Made by a program: the position numbers and the translations under genes | The notes under the pieces: generated by a model | What the model was told of the DNA's origin: nothing | Seen by the model: only the letters and a program-made list of their open reading frames with translations | The model's database searches: none | Assembly: GCF_000737515.1 (NCBI RefSeq) | Contig: NZ_CP006587.1 | Span: 248,001-312,000, forward strand | Direction of reading: 5' to 3' | DNA: 64,000 nt | Source: Hymenobacter sp. APR13 | Lineage (GTDB): Bacteria; Bacteroidota; Bacteroidia; Cytophagales; Hymenobacteraceae | In this document: piece after piece, positions 8,185 through 16,296 of the stretch | Layout: the number at the start of each line of letters is the position of its first letter | Position numbering within the stretch: the stretch's first letter is position 1

Positions 8185-9315
8185 TTACTTCTTCGCCGCC
8201 GCCAGCACTGCCTCCCACAGCACTTCGGCGCTGTGCTGCCAGGAGTAGCGCTGCACGTTTTGCAGGCCTTTTTCTATTAGCGAGGCACGTAGCGTGGGCT
8301 CCTGGTGCAGACGCACCAGCGCGTCGGTGATGGCGCCAGCATCCTGCGGGTCGGCGAGCAGGGCCGCGCCGCCGGCCACTTCGGGCATGGAGCTGCAGTC
8401 GGAGGTCAAAACCGGCGAGGCGCAGGCCTGGGCTTCGATGATGGGAATGCCGAAGCCTTCGAGCAGGGGCACGTAGACGGTGGCGTAGGCGGCGGCGTAG
8501 AGCTGCACCAGCTCTTCTTCCGTTACGCGGCCGGTCAGGTGCACGTCGTGGCGGAACTGCAGCTGCTGGTACACGTCGAACATGGGGCCCGCTTTCCAGG
8601 CCGTGCGGCCCACGATGAGCAGCTTGGTGGTGGCGCCGGTGCGCTGCTTGAACGCGTCGAAGGCCCGCAGCAGATTCGTCAGGTTTTTGCGCGGGTGCAG
8701 GGCGCCCACAAACAGGAAGTACGGTTTGCCGGCCGCGTACCGCTCCCGCGTGGCCGTCTGCACGGCCGGCGGCTGGGGTTGGAAGTGCGCATCGGCCGCG
8801 TTGCCGGCCACCCGGATTTTGCCGGGCTCGATGCCGTAGGTGCGCACCAGGTCCTGCCGCGTCGCCTCCGACACCGCCACTAGCTGCGCCGAAGCCCGGG
8901 CAAAGCGCGGCGCGAAAAACTGGTAGTACCGGTGTTCCAGCCCGCTCATGTGCTCGGGAAAATGCTCGAAGGCCAGATCATGAAACACCGTGACGCGGGG
9001 CACGCGGGTAGCCAGGGTGGTGTAGCCGTCGGGGCTGAGGAACACGGCCGGGCGGTGCCGCCGCAGCCACAGCGCCACGGCCCCCTCAAACCACGCCACC
9101 CACAAAAACGGGTGCCGCGCCGACGGCAGCAGCACGTGCGGCACCACATTGGGCCCCGTCAGGTACCGCGCATCAAAGGCCCGGTCAAAGAGCAGGTGAA
9201 ACGTGTGCTCGGGGTGCGCCGCCACCAGCTGCTTCAGCGTCTCGAACGTGAAGCGCCCAATGCCCTCCAGCTGGCCGCCGGGCAACAGAAAACGGGTGTT
9301 TACGGCGATGTGCAA
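8185..9315 (-). CDS. Glycosyltransferase family 4 (GT-B)
   Basis: About 376 residues in the GT-B fold, using a nucleotide-sugar donor in the cytoplasm. The C-terminal donor-binding half shows 'YFLFVGALHPRKNLTNLLRAF', 'LIVGRTAWK' and the E-x7-E motif in 'LLEGFGIPIIEAQACASPV'; the N-terminal half begins 'HIAVNTRFLLPGGQLEGIG' (partial) and has 'TVFHDLAFEHFPEHMS'. I place the start at TTG 9315; the in-frame ATG at 9390 would add 25 residues made of GTGACAG heptad repeat. The gene order with the flippase and Wzz suggests a role in building an exported polysaccharide. Sugar specificity cannot be read. Confidence 0.88.
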   Translation of the reverse strand: MHIAVNTRFLLPGGQLEGIGRFTFETLKQLVAAHPEHTFHLLFDRAFDARYLTGPNVVPHVLLPSARHPFLWVAWFEGAVALWLRRHRPAVFLSPDGYTTLATRVPRVTVFHDLAFEHFPEHMSGLEHRYYQFFAPRFARASAQLVAVSEATRQDLVRTYGIEPGKIRVAGNAADAHFQPQPPAVQTATRERYAAGKPYFLFVGALHPRKNLTNLLRAFDAFKQRTGATTKLLIVGRTAWKAGPMFDVYQQLQFRHDVHLTGRVTEEELVQLYAAAYATVYVPLLEGFGIPIIEAQACASPVLTSDCSSMPEVAGGAALLADPQDAGAITDALVRLHQEPTLRASLIEKGLQNVQRYSWQHSAEVLWEAVLAAAKK

Positions 9316-9317
9316 TT

Positions 9318-9374
9318 TGGTGATGAGGTGATGAGGTGACAGGTGACAGGTGACAGGTGACAGGTGACAGGTGA
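9318..9374. repeat. Heptad tandem repeat (GGTGACA)
   Basis: Two GGTGATGA-like units lead into about five exact GGTGACA units, directly next to the likely start of the GT4 gene. The array is nearly the same as the one at 6838-6898. Confidence 0.9.
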
Positions 9375-9383
9375 CAAAGGTAG

Positions 9384-9486
9384 CTGTCATCCTGAGCAGA
9401 GCGAAGGATCGTATGGGATAAGAAGAGTGGTTTTACCGCTTGCCGTTCAGACGTGATAAGGTCCTTCGCTCTGCTCAGGATGACAG
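9384..9486. repeat. Inverted repeat, CATCCTGAGCAGAGCGAAGG family
   Basis: Arms of 27 nt (9384-9410 and 9460-9486) pair with one mismatch around a 49-nt centre. On its right, 9488-9533 carries CATCACC-type heptads, the inverted counterpart of the array on its left, so the hairpin sits inside a larger inverted layout. Confidence 0.9.
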
Positions 9487-9529
9487 GGTTTCACCCCATC
9501 ACCACTCACCTCATCACTTCATCACCCCA

Positions 9530-11077
9530 TCACCGCCCCAGCAACTGCCGTAGCTCAGCTACGCGCACGATTCGGGTCAGGAACAGGATGGCCACGAAGC
9601 TCAGGCCGGCCAGCACCGACTCGGGGAGCCAGTGCAGCTGCAGGCTCATTTGCAGGCCCGCCCACACGGCGCACAGCAGCCCGAAGGCCAGCGCCAGCCG
9701 GGCCAGCCACGCCCACGGCACCGGCACGCCGGTGCGCCGGTGCACCAGCCACAGGTAGCCCACCGACACAAATACGGCGCACACCAGCGTGTTGATAGCG
9801 CCGGCCACCGCCCCCAGGCGCGGCAGCAGCACCAGGTTCAGGCCCACGTTCAGGACAATGCTCAGGCCCACCAGCCAGCTCACTGGCCGCTCGTGGTTGG
9901 TGCTGGTGAGCAGGGTGCTGTAGATGGCGAAGAAGGCGTGCACCAACACACTCACGAACAGAATCTTGAGGCAGAGCGCCATGCGGGCCACTTCCGGTGG
10001 CGTGCTGTGCGTGAACTGCCAGAACAGGATTTCGCCCCGAAACAGCACGAAGCCGCAGATCAGCAGCATGGGCACCGTAACCACGCGCTGCCCGAACCAG
10101 AGCAGGTCCTTCTGCTCCTGGGGCCGGCCGGTGGCGTGGGCGAACTTGGCGAAAAACAGCGGCAGCACCGTCCAGAGGTACATCATCATGGTATCCAGCC
10201 AGCGGTAGGAAGCGGCGTAGTAGCTGGCCTCCTGCGCCGACACCAGCCGCTCCAGCATCAGCATGTCAATCCGCTCGTTCAGCCCATATACCAGCGTGAT
10301 GAAGGCCAGCGGCAGACTAGCACGCAGCACCGTGCGGGCCTGGCCCAGCTGCAGCCGAAACCGCACCCGCCCGTAGAGCCGCGCAATGACACCGTAGAGC
10401 ACCACAAATGTGAAGCCCACCGCCAGCGTGCGGGCGCCCACATAGCGGTCCAGGGAAATGCCGATGGGCACCAGCAGCAGCACCAGCCCCAGCAGCAGAA
10501 ACTTCTCCAGCACCGACAGCAGCGCATCGGTATTGAAGCGCTGGTGGGCCTGCAGCACGCCCCGCAAAAACAGCGTGTACTGCGCCAGCAGCAGACCGCC
10601 CGCCGTGAGGCCGAGCAGCGTGAGCGTGTGGCCGCGGTAGCCCAGCAGCCACCCAATGCCCAGCGTAACCAGCAGAAACAGCCCCGACAGCCAGCCCTTC
10701 AGGGGCAGCAGCGTCGGGAAGTACTCGGTGAGGAAGTCGGGGTTGGCGGCGACGCGCTTGGTGGTGAGCTGGGTGGTACCCAGGTCGGATACCTGCGCCA
10801 GAATGGTGGCCAGCGTGAACAACGCCGTGAACGTGCCGAACGCCGCGTGGCCCAGCCGGTCCTGCACCAGGCTTTCCACCATCACCCAGCCCGGCTTCAC
10901 CAGCAGGTTGAGCAGCACCACGAAGCTGATATTTCCGAAAAAGCGTTTGATACAGGCCGGGAATAGAAGATGGGCCGCGAAATTACAAGGAATGTAGCAT
11001 AGGCTTCCGCCGGTGCCAGACTTCCGCCTGCCCGCTCTGTACAAAAGGCGGAATGCCACCAGCCTACAGATTTTCAC
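9530..11077 (-). CDS. Polysaccharide flippase (Wzx/MATE-like)
   Basis: A multi-pass membrane protein with 12 or more hydrophobic segments, opening 'FFGNISFVVLLNLLVKPGW' and showing 'AFGTFTALFTLATILAQVSDLG' as in oligosaccharide flippases of the MOP superfamily. It would move lipid-linked sugar units across the inner membrane, which fits the neighbouring transferases and the Wzz-like protein. Coordinates give the longest frame. The first ~29 codons overlap an inverted-repeat arm (10992-11028), so the true start is probably near 10950, where only a non-standard ATC begins the conserved part; GTG 10921 is another option. Its C-terminus ends at the edge of CATCACC heptads. Confidence 0.82.
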   Translation of the reverse strand: MKICRLVAFRLLYRAGRRKSGTGGSLCYIPCNFAAHLLFPACIKRFFGNISFVVLLNLLVKPGWVMVESLVQDRLGHAAFGTFTALFTLATILAQVSDLGTTQLTTKRVAANPDFLTEYFPTLLPLKGWLSGLFLLVTLGIGWLLGYRGHTLTLLGLTAGGLLLAQYTLFLRGVLQAHQRFNTDALLSVLEKFLLLGLVLLLVPIGISLDRYVGARTLAVGFTFVVLYGVIARLYGRVRFRLQLGQARTVLRASLPLAFITLVYGLNERIDMLMLERLVSAQEASYYAASYRWLDTMMMYLWTVLPLFFAKFAHATGRPQEQKDLLWFGQRVVTVPMLLICGFVLFRGEILFWQFTHSTPPEVARMALCLKILFVSVLVHAFFAIYSTLLTSTNHERPVSWLVGLSIVLNVGLNLVLLPRLGAVAGAINTLVCAVFVSVGYLWLVHRRTGVPVPWAWLARLALAFGLLCAVWAGLQMSLQLHWLPESVLAGLSFVAILFLTRIVRVAELRQLLGR

Positions 11078-11153
11078 CGTCCACTCTATAGTTCTTCCTT
11101 TTTGGAAAGCGAGTTGGAGCTGAAGCCGGCACAGGCTGAAGCCTATGCTACAT
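10992..11153. repeat. Inverted repeat, ATGTAGCATAGGCTTC family
   Basis: Arms at 10992-11028 and 11117-11153 match imperfectly (ATGTAGCATAGGCTTC shared, then related GCC/TTC-rich sequence). The ~90-nt centre shows nothing else. It lies between the divergent flippase and Wzz-like genes, so promoters for both must lie within or beside it. Confidence 0.7.
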
Positions 11154-11239
11154 GTAATGCCTGATTACACTAGCTTTGCTGCGTTGTGGTGTGGCCGGCA
11201 GGCCGGCAATACCGCAGTAGCTTGTCTTTTCGCCCCTCT

Positions 11240-12307
11240 ATGTCATCCCGCTCCTATTCGCTGCTGGGCCTGTGGCCGGTTATCAATCGTTGGAAGTATC
11301 TGGTGCTCGGCGCGGTGGCGCTGGCCTTTGTGGTCAGTGCGGTGGTGGCCCTGCTGATGCCCAACGTCTACAAGTCCACCTCGGTGTTCTATCCCACCAA
11401 CCCCAATACTACCGACCCCGACCGGATTGTGACGGAGGGCGGCAAGCTGGAGCTAGGCGGCCGCAATGAAGACCTGGACCGGGTCATCACCATCGGGCAG
11501 TCGCAGCCGGTGGCCGAGGGCATCATCCGCCGCTTCAAGCTGCACGAGCACTACGGCGTGGGCCAGGCCGGCGACGACATTGCTGACAACGCCGCCCTCA
11601 ACGAGTTCAGCAGCAACCTCAACATCGTCCACAACGACCGGGACGCCATCGAGCTGACCTTCCTGGACACCGACAAGGTGCTGGCCGCCCGCATCGTGAA
11701 TGCCATGGTGCAGAGCATCGACTCCGTCAACCAGCAGCTCACGTTTGCCAACCGCCGCAAGGTGCTGGGCCTCTACGACCAGCGCCGCAGCTTCCTGGAG
11801 CGCGAGTACCAGAGCACCTACGATAGCCTGCTGGCTGGCCGCCGCCGCTACGGCGTGTATGGCCTGGCCCTGGAATCCCGGTATCTGGCCAAGGAAATCA
11901 TCGAAACCGAAAACGCGCTGCGCCGGGCCGAAGGCGAAGGCAACAGCAGCAAGGCCGCTGGCCTGCGCCGCGCCCTGCGTGCCCTCACCCGCGCCGACGG
12001 CGGCAATATCTTCAACCTGGAAAGCTACACGGCCGGCAACGACCGGATGAACACGCTCTACGCCCGCTTCAACGACATCCAGACCCGCCTCATCAAGGCC
12101 CGTGGCGACTACGAATCGGCCAGCCTGAGCATCAGCGGCAAGATTTCCAGCATCTATGTGGTGCAGGAAGCCTACCCCGCCACCCGCAAAGCCGCGCCGG
12201 TACGATGGTTTATCGTGCTGTCATCAGTACTCGTGACCTTCGCCTTCGCCGTCATCTTCATCACCCTGCTGGAGCTATACCGCGGCAATCTGTCAATTAA
12301 GAACTAG
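11240..12307 (+). CDS. Wzz-like polysaccharide chain-length determinant
   Basis: A 355-residue protein with the polysaccharide co-polymerase layout: a membrane helix at about residues 20-42, a long periplasmic stretch rich in coiled-coil helix, and a second helix near 325-347 with a short cytoplasmic tail. 'MPNVYKSTSVFYPTNP' after the first helix is typical of Wzz/GumC-like proteins. Such proteins set polymer length or connect to an export channel. There is no C-terminal tyrosine-kinase domain. I chose ATG 11240 ('MSSRSYSLL'); the frame extends 18 codons upstream without support. The next gene is an O-antigen ligase-like protein. Confidence 0.85.
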   Translation: MSSRSYSLLGLWPVINRWKYLVLGAVALAFVVSAVVALLMPNVYKSTSVFYPTNPNTTDPDRIVTEGGKLELGGRNEDLDRVITIGQSQPVAEGIIRRFKLHEHYGVGQAGDDIADNAALNEFSSNLNIVHNDRDAIELTFLDTDKVLAARIVNAMVQSIDSVNQQLTFANRRKVLGLYDQRRSFLEREYQSTYDSLLAGRRRYGVYGLALESRYLAKEIIETENALRRAEGEGNSSKAAGLRRALRALTRADGGNIFNLESYTAGNDRMNTLYARFNDIQTRLIKARGDYESASLSISGKISSIYVVQEAYPATRKAAPVRWFIVLSSVLVTFAFAVIFITLLELYRGNLSIKN

Positions 12308-12313
12308 TTATTA

Positions 12314-12420
12314 GGGCTTATGGAACAGGGCCTGGGGGTTAGGTTATTCATCAGCTTAACGTCCTATCACTGAACCCCAGGCCCTATTCCCTAAGCCCCA
12401 AGCCCCAAGCCCCAAGCCCT
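12314..12420. repeat. Inverted repeat plus AAGCCCC heptads
   Basis: Arms 12314-12340 and 12373-12399 are imperfect inverted copies (GGGCTTATGGAACAGGGCC with its complement). They are followed by about four AAGCCCC units to 12420, ending two bases before the ligase start codon. The arm sequence matches the direct repeat at 5414-5461. Confidence 0.85.
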
Positions 12421-12422
12421 AA

Positions 12423-13889
12423 ATGAAACCCCTGTCCTCTCTGCGGCCGCACTTCACCGACCAGCGCCTGTTTATGGCGTTTGTGGGGCTGTTGCTGAGC
12501 TGTGGGGCGGCGGCGATGCTGCGCTCGTCGGGGTGGCTGGCGTTGCCGGTGGCGGCGCTGGGGGTGGCGGTGCTGCTCGTCGACTGGCGCTGGGTGTACT
12601 ACATTCTACTGGCCACGCTGGCCTTTTCGGTGGAAGTGGCGCTGCCCGGCGGCCTGAGCATGGACGTACCCTCGGAGCCGCTGCTGCTGGTGCTGCTGGT
12701 GTGCTTTGTGGTGAGCGTGCTGCTGGGCCGGAGCCAAGTGCCGGCCCGCGTCTGGACGCACCCGCTGGTGGTGCTGATGGGGCTGGCGCTGCTGTGGTCG
12801 GTGGTAAGCACAGCGTTTTCCGTGAACACGCTCAAGTCGGTGAAGTACCTGCTGGCCAAGACGTGGTACATCGTGCCCTTCGTGTTCGTGACGCTGGCCG
12901 TGGTGCGCCGCCCCCAGGATATCTGGCGGATAGTAGCGCTATTTGCCGCGGGCGTGTGCGCTACAGTGGTGTACACCATGCTGCGCCACGCCGCCAAGGG
13001 CTTCGGCTTCGATTCCATCAACTGGGCCATTCAGCCCTTCTACCACAACCACGTGCTGTACGCGGCCACGGCGGCGCTGCTGGTGCCACTGGCCTTCTAC
13101 GCCGCCCGCGACGCCACTTCCCGCGGCGCACGCTGGCTCTGGTACGCGGTGGTGCTGGTGGCGGTGGGCGGCGTGCTGCTCTCCTACACCCGCGCCTCCA
13201 TGCTGTCGTTGGTGGTGGCCGGGCTGTACTACGGCATCATCCGGCTGCGCCTGACGCGGGTGGTGCTGGTGGTGGCCAGCGTGGGCACGCTGCTCACCAC
13301 GGCCTATTTCGTGCGCGACAACACGTATATGCTGTACGCGCCGGAGTTCGAGAAAACCATCTTCAACGGCGGTAACTTCGAGAAACACCTGGAGGCCACC
13401 TACAAGCTGCAGGACGTGTCGGGCATGGAGCGGGTGTACCGCTGGGTGGCGGCGGCCCACATGATTGCCGACAAGCCCCTGACCGGCAGCGGCCCCTCCA
13501 CGTTCTACCCTGAGTACAAGCGCTACACCGTGCGCAGCTTCCGCACCTACGTGAGCGACAACCCGGAAAAGTCGACCACCCACAACTACTTCCTGCTGCA
13601 GCTGGCCGAGCAGGGCGTGCCGGGCTTTCTGCTGTTTGTGGCGCTGGTGTTCACGGCGTTGCTGCTCGTGGAGCGCCTCTACCACCGCGCCCAGACCGCC
13701 CAGCACCGCCGCCTCGTGATGGCCGCCGGCTTGTCGCTGGTCATTACGGTATTCCATCTGCTGCTGAATGAATTGGTGGAAGTCGATAAAATCGGCTCCT
13801 TCTACTACATCTCCATGGCTATCCTGATCCGGGTGCAGCTGTGGATGGAAGACGACGAGCAGGCCCAAACGGCACCGCCGCAGCTCTAG
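12423..13889 (+). CDS. O-antigen ligase / polymerase-like membrane protein
   Basis: A 488-residue protein with about 10-12 membrane helices and one large periplasmic loop (roughly residues 300-385), the layout of O-antigen ligases (WaaL) and Wzy polymerases. The central part 'SYTRASMLSLVVAGLYYG' and the later 'KPLTGSGPSTFYPEYKRY' with 'TTHNYFLLQLAEQGVPGFLLF' are typical of the O-antigen ligase-like (Wzy_C) domain. It would join or polymerise undecaprenyl-linked glycans at the periplasmic face. ATG 12423 follows the AAGCCCC repeat directly. Whether it ligates or polymerises cannot be told. Confidence 0.85.
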   Translation: MKPLSSLRPHFTDQRLFMAFVGLLLSCGAAAMLRSSGWLALPVAALGVAVLLVDWRWVYYILLATLAFSVEVALPGGLSMDVPSEPLLLVLLVCFVVSVLLGRSQVPARVWTHPLVVLMGLALLWSVVSTAFSVNTLKSVKYLLAKTWYIVPFVFVTLAVVRRPQDIWRIVALFAAGVCATVVYTMLRHAAKGFGFDSINWAIQPFYHNHVLYAATAALLVPLAFYAARDATSRGARWLWYAVVLVAVGGVLLSYTRASMLSLVVAGLYYGIIRLRLTRVVLVVASVGTLLTTAYFVRDNTYMLYAPEFEKTIFNGGNFEKHLEATYKLQDVSGMERVYRWVAAAHMIADKPLTGSGPSTFYPEYKRYTVRSFRTYVSDNPEKSTTHNYFLLQLAEQGVPGFLLFVALVFTALLLVERLYHRAQTAQHRRLVMAAGLSLVITVFHLLLNELVEVDKIGSFYYISMAILIRVQLWMEDDEQAQTAPPQL

Positions 13890-13963
13890 CGACTTATCCC
13901 GCTTGTATGCCCTTATTCTATACATGCCGGGCCTGAGTATAGCGGCAGTTGTCGTTTAGCATG

Positions 13964-13971
13964 TACCTTCG
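13964..13971 (+). promoter_or_regulatory. Candidate -7 box before the methyltransferase
   Basis: TACCTTCG matches TAnnTTTG at seven of eight fixed or free positions and lies 48 nt before the start codon. No good -33 box is seen at the expected distance. Confidence 0.25.
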
Positions 13972-14018
13972 CCGAGCCGGCAAGGCCTGAAACTATTTCC
14001 TTTCTTTTGCGACTGACA

Positions 14019-14834
14019 ATGACGGTTAACGAATTCTTTGAGCTGTTTCTGGACGAACTACGCAGCAATCAGCACCTGACCAGCTACTATAAGTTTCTAG
14101 AGAATCCGGCCAGCTTCGAGTTCCGCAAGTCCTACGTCACGCAGCGCCTGCACTACATCCTCGACCACTTGCCCAGCACCGAGGCCGCCATCTGGGACTG
14201 CGGCTGCGGCTATGGCACCACGGCTATTTTCCTGGCCCTCAACGGCTACAAGGTGCACGGCACCACCCTGGAGTTCTACTTCAAGCACATTCCGGAGCGC
14301 TTGAAATACTGGTCGCAGTTCGGCGACGTGTCGGGCTTCACCTACAGCTACGAAAACCTGTTCGATTCGCCCCCAGCGCCGGCCTCCTACGACCACGTCA
14401 TCATCCAGGATACGCTGCACCACCTAGAGCCGCTGCAGGATGCGCTGCGCATCTTCCACTCGGCCCTGAAGCCGGCCGGCAACCTGATTATCGTGGAGGA
14501 AAACGGCGGCAACGTGGCGCAGAACCTGAAGCTGTACCTGCGCCGCGGCAACAAGCGCATCATCGAAATCTACGACGAGCAGCTGCAGAAAAACATCCTG
14601 CTCGGCAACGAGAACATCCGCGACCTGGCCACCTGGCGCCGCGAGCTGGCCAAGCAGCACCTGCACATCTACCCCGCCGACGTGCAGTACATCCGCCTGT
14701 TTCCGCCGTTCATGTTCAAAGACGGCAACTCCCAGCAGCTCATGGCCCGCGAAGGCCGCCTCTGGCGCAGCAACTCGTTGCTCAAGGAAAACCTGTTCTT
14801 CGGCCTCAACTTCGTGGCGGGGAAGGCGAAGTAA
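14019..14834 (+). CDS. Class I SAM-dependent methyltransferase
   Basis: A 271-residue protein with a Rossmann-type SAM site: motif I 'WDCGCGYGTTAIFLALNGY', an acidic end of the next strand near 'HGTTLEFYFKHI', and motif IV-like 'DHVIIQDTLHHLEPLQDAL' (shown in part). The N- and C-terminal ends are helical and unlike common families. It ends the polysaccharide region, so a sugar or lipid-linked substrate is likely but inferred. I use ATG 14019; an upstream in-frame TTG (14007) adds four residues only. Confidence 0.8.
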   Translation: MTVNEFFELFLDELRSNQHLTSYYKFLENPASFEFRKSYVTQRLHYILDHLPSTEAAIWDCGCGYGTTAIFLALNGYKVHGTTLEFYFKHIPERLKYWSQFGDVSGFTYSYENLFDSPPAPASYDHVIIQDTLHHLEPLQDALRIFHSALKPAGNLIIVEENGGNVAQNLKLYLRRGNKRIIEIYDEQLQKNILLGNENIRDLATWRRELAKQHLHIYPADVQYIRLFPPFMFKDGNSQQLMAREGRLWRSNSLLKENLFFGLNFVAGKAK

Positions 14835-14846
14835 GGCCCCTAAGAG

Positions 14847-14955
14847 TAGGGCCGCAAGGCCGTCATGCAGAGCGGAGCGAAGCATCTCGCTAGTGTAGTA
14901 ATTCCACACTGGCGAGATGCTTCGCTCCGCTCTGCATGACGGCCTTGCGGCCCTA
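14847..14955. repeat. Long inverted repeat, CATGCAGAGCGGAGCGAAGC family
   Basis: Arms of 50 nt (14847-14896 and 14906-14955) pair almost perfectly with a 9-nt centre. The outer part TAGGGCCGCAAGGCCGTCAT differs from the otherwise related 6905 element. The right arm contains the stop codon that the phosphatase gene would use if its frameshift were repaired. Confidence 0.93.
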
Positions 14956-16189
14956 TTTAAACCGGCAACTCAGAATCGTCACGTCGTCGGCGAACTGGCT
15001 GCCGTTGACGTTGTAGGCGTTTTATGGAGGCCAGCAGCGCTTCGTGCAGGCGCTTGAGGGGTAGGTAGCGATTCTGAGCCAGCAGAGCCAGGATGCCTTC
15101 TTCGCCGAATTCTTCCTGGTTGGCGTCGAACACCTCGGTCAGGCCATCGGTGTAGTTGAGCAGCAGGGCGCGGCCGGGAATATGCACCTCCCCCACTTTC
15201 AGACCCGGCAGTTCGTCCATTACGCCCAGCATGATGGTGCCTTCGCGCAGGCGCTCCACCTGGCCCGAGTCGAACACCAGCAGCGGGTCGTTGTGGCCGG
15301 CATTTACGTATTGCAGCACGCGGCTGGCGCGGTCGTAGACACCAAAGAACACGGTGATGAACTTGTCGCCGCCGGCATTGCGGAAAATCAGGTTGTTGAG
15401 CTCCTGCGCGATGGTAGCCAGATCAACCTGCTGGCGGAGCAGCGTGCGCAGCCCGGCCTGGAAGTTCGACATCAGCAACGATGCCGCCACGCCTTTGCCC
15501 GATACGTCGGCCACGCAGAACAGGAAGCGGTTGGCGTCGATGTCCACCACATCGTAGTAGTCGCCGCCGACGGCCGTGTGGGGCACATAGGACGCGGCCA
15601 CGGCCACGTGGGCGTCGTTGGGCAGCTTGCGCGGAAACAGCATGGTCTGCACTTCCTGCGCAATTTCAATCTCCTTGCGCATGGCGGCCGCCGCCACCCG
15701 CTGCCGGCCCAGGCGGCGGTTGTCGATGGCGCCGAGCAGAATGTTGCTGAGCGTTTCCAGGAACTTGGCCGCCTCGCCGCTGGCGTAGTCCTCGTGCACG
15801 TTGCCGATGAACACGTAGGCCACCACCTCGTCGTTGCGCACCACCGGAATCACCGCTTCCAGCATGCTCCACTCCGTACCCAGGCCCATACCGGCCAGGG
15901 CAGCCGGCTGCCCACCCGTGCCGCGCAGCACCGATTCGGGCAGCGGAACGCGCCGGAAATCAGGCAGCATTGCCCCAAACGACACCACGCACTGCCACTG
16001 GCCCTCTTCCTTCACGTAGAGCACCAGCCGCCGGATGTTGAGCTGGCCGAGCAGCGTGAACTGGAAGATTTTGTAGAGGGCCCCCTCACTATGGTCCTGG
16101 TTGATGGCCTGCGTGATTTCCAGCAAGGCCCCTAATTCCCGGTCTTTCAGGAAAAGGCGCTTTTCAGGGGTGAGCGTAGAGTTGGGCAT
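14953..16189 (-). pseudogene. GAF + SpoIIE-type PP2C phosphatase, C-terminal frameshift
   Basis: Residues ~15-170 read as a GAF-like sensor ('LLEITQAINQDHSEGALYKI' start) and ~180-400 as a SpoIIE/PP2C serine phosphatase, with 'AVGGDYYDVVDID', 'VADVSGKGVAASLLMSNFQ' (part), 'VNAGHNDPLLV' and 'LLLNYTDGLTEVFD'. Such RsbU-like enzymes act in partner-switching stress signalling. The open frame ends at 14957 with unrelated Arg-rich sequence. One base fewer in the A run at 15020-15023 restores 'NVNGSQFADDVTILSCRFK' and a stop at 14953-14955; this holds the conserved 'DDVT' metal Asp. So the gene is either inactivated at its last catalytic residue or there is a one-base sequence error. Start ATG 16189. 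Confidence 0.85.
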
Positions 16190-16210
16190 AGTTTGTTGGT
16201 TTATATGGCT

Positions 16211-16296
16211 GAATTGTTAAATGGCTTAATGGTTATTCGTGCAACGGCATGGTAGAACGACCAACCATTTAACAATGCAGCAATTCAACCATTTAA
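16211..16296. repeat. Inverted repeat, AAATGGTT family
   Basis: Arms 16211-16234 and 16263-16286 share GAATTG and TGGTT ends with looser middles, built on TTGTTAAATGG. The right arm contains the stop codon and final codons of the ABC permease. Confidence 0.75.

Noticed and set aside
6838..9533. Heptad arrays as a CRISPR-like array
   Set aside because: Units are 7 nt and adjacent, without spacers; no cas genes are present.
9632..10966. Long Gln/His-rich frame on the plus strand
   Set aside because: A shadow of the flippase gene caused by high GC at third positions; composition is not protein-like.
12939..13925. Long minus-strand frame over the O-antigen ligase gene
   Set aside because: Composition (His/Gln/Val-rich) and lack of motifs show it is the antisense of the real gene.
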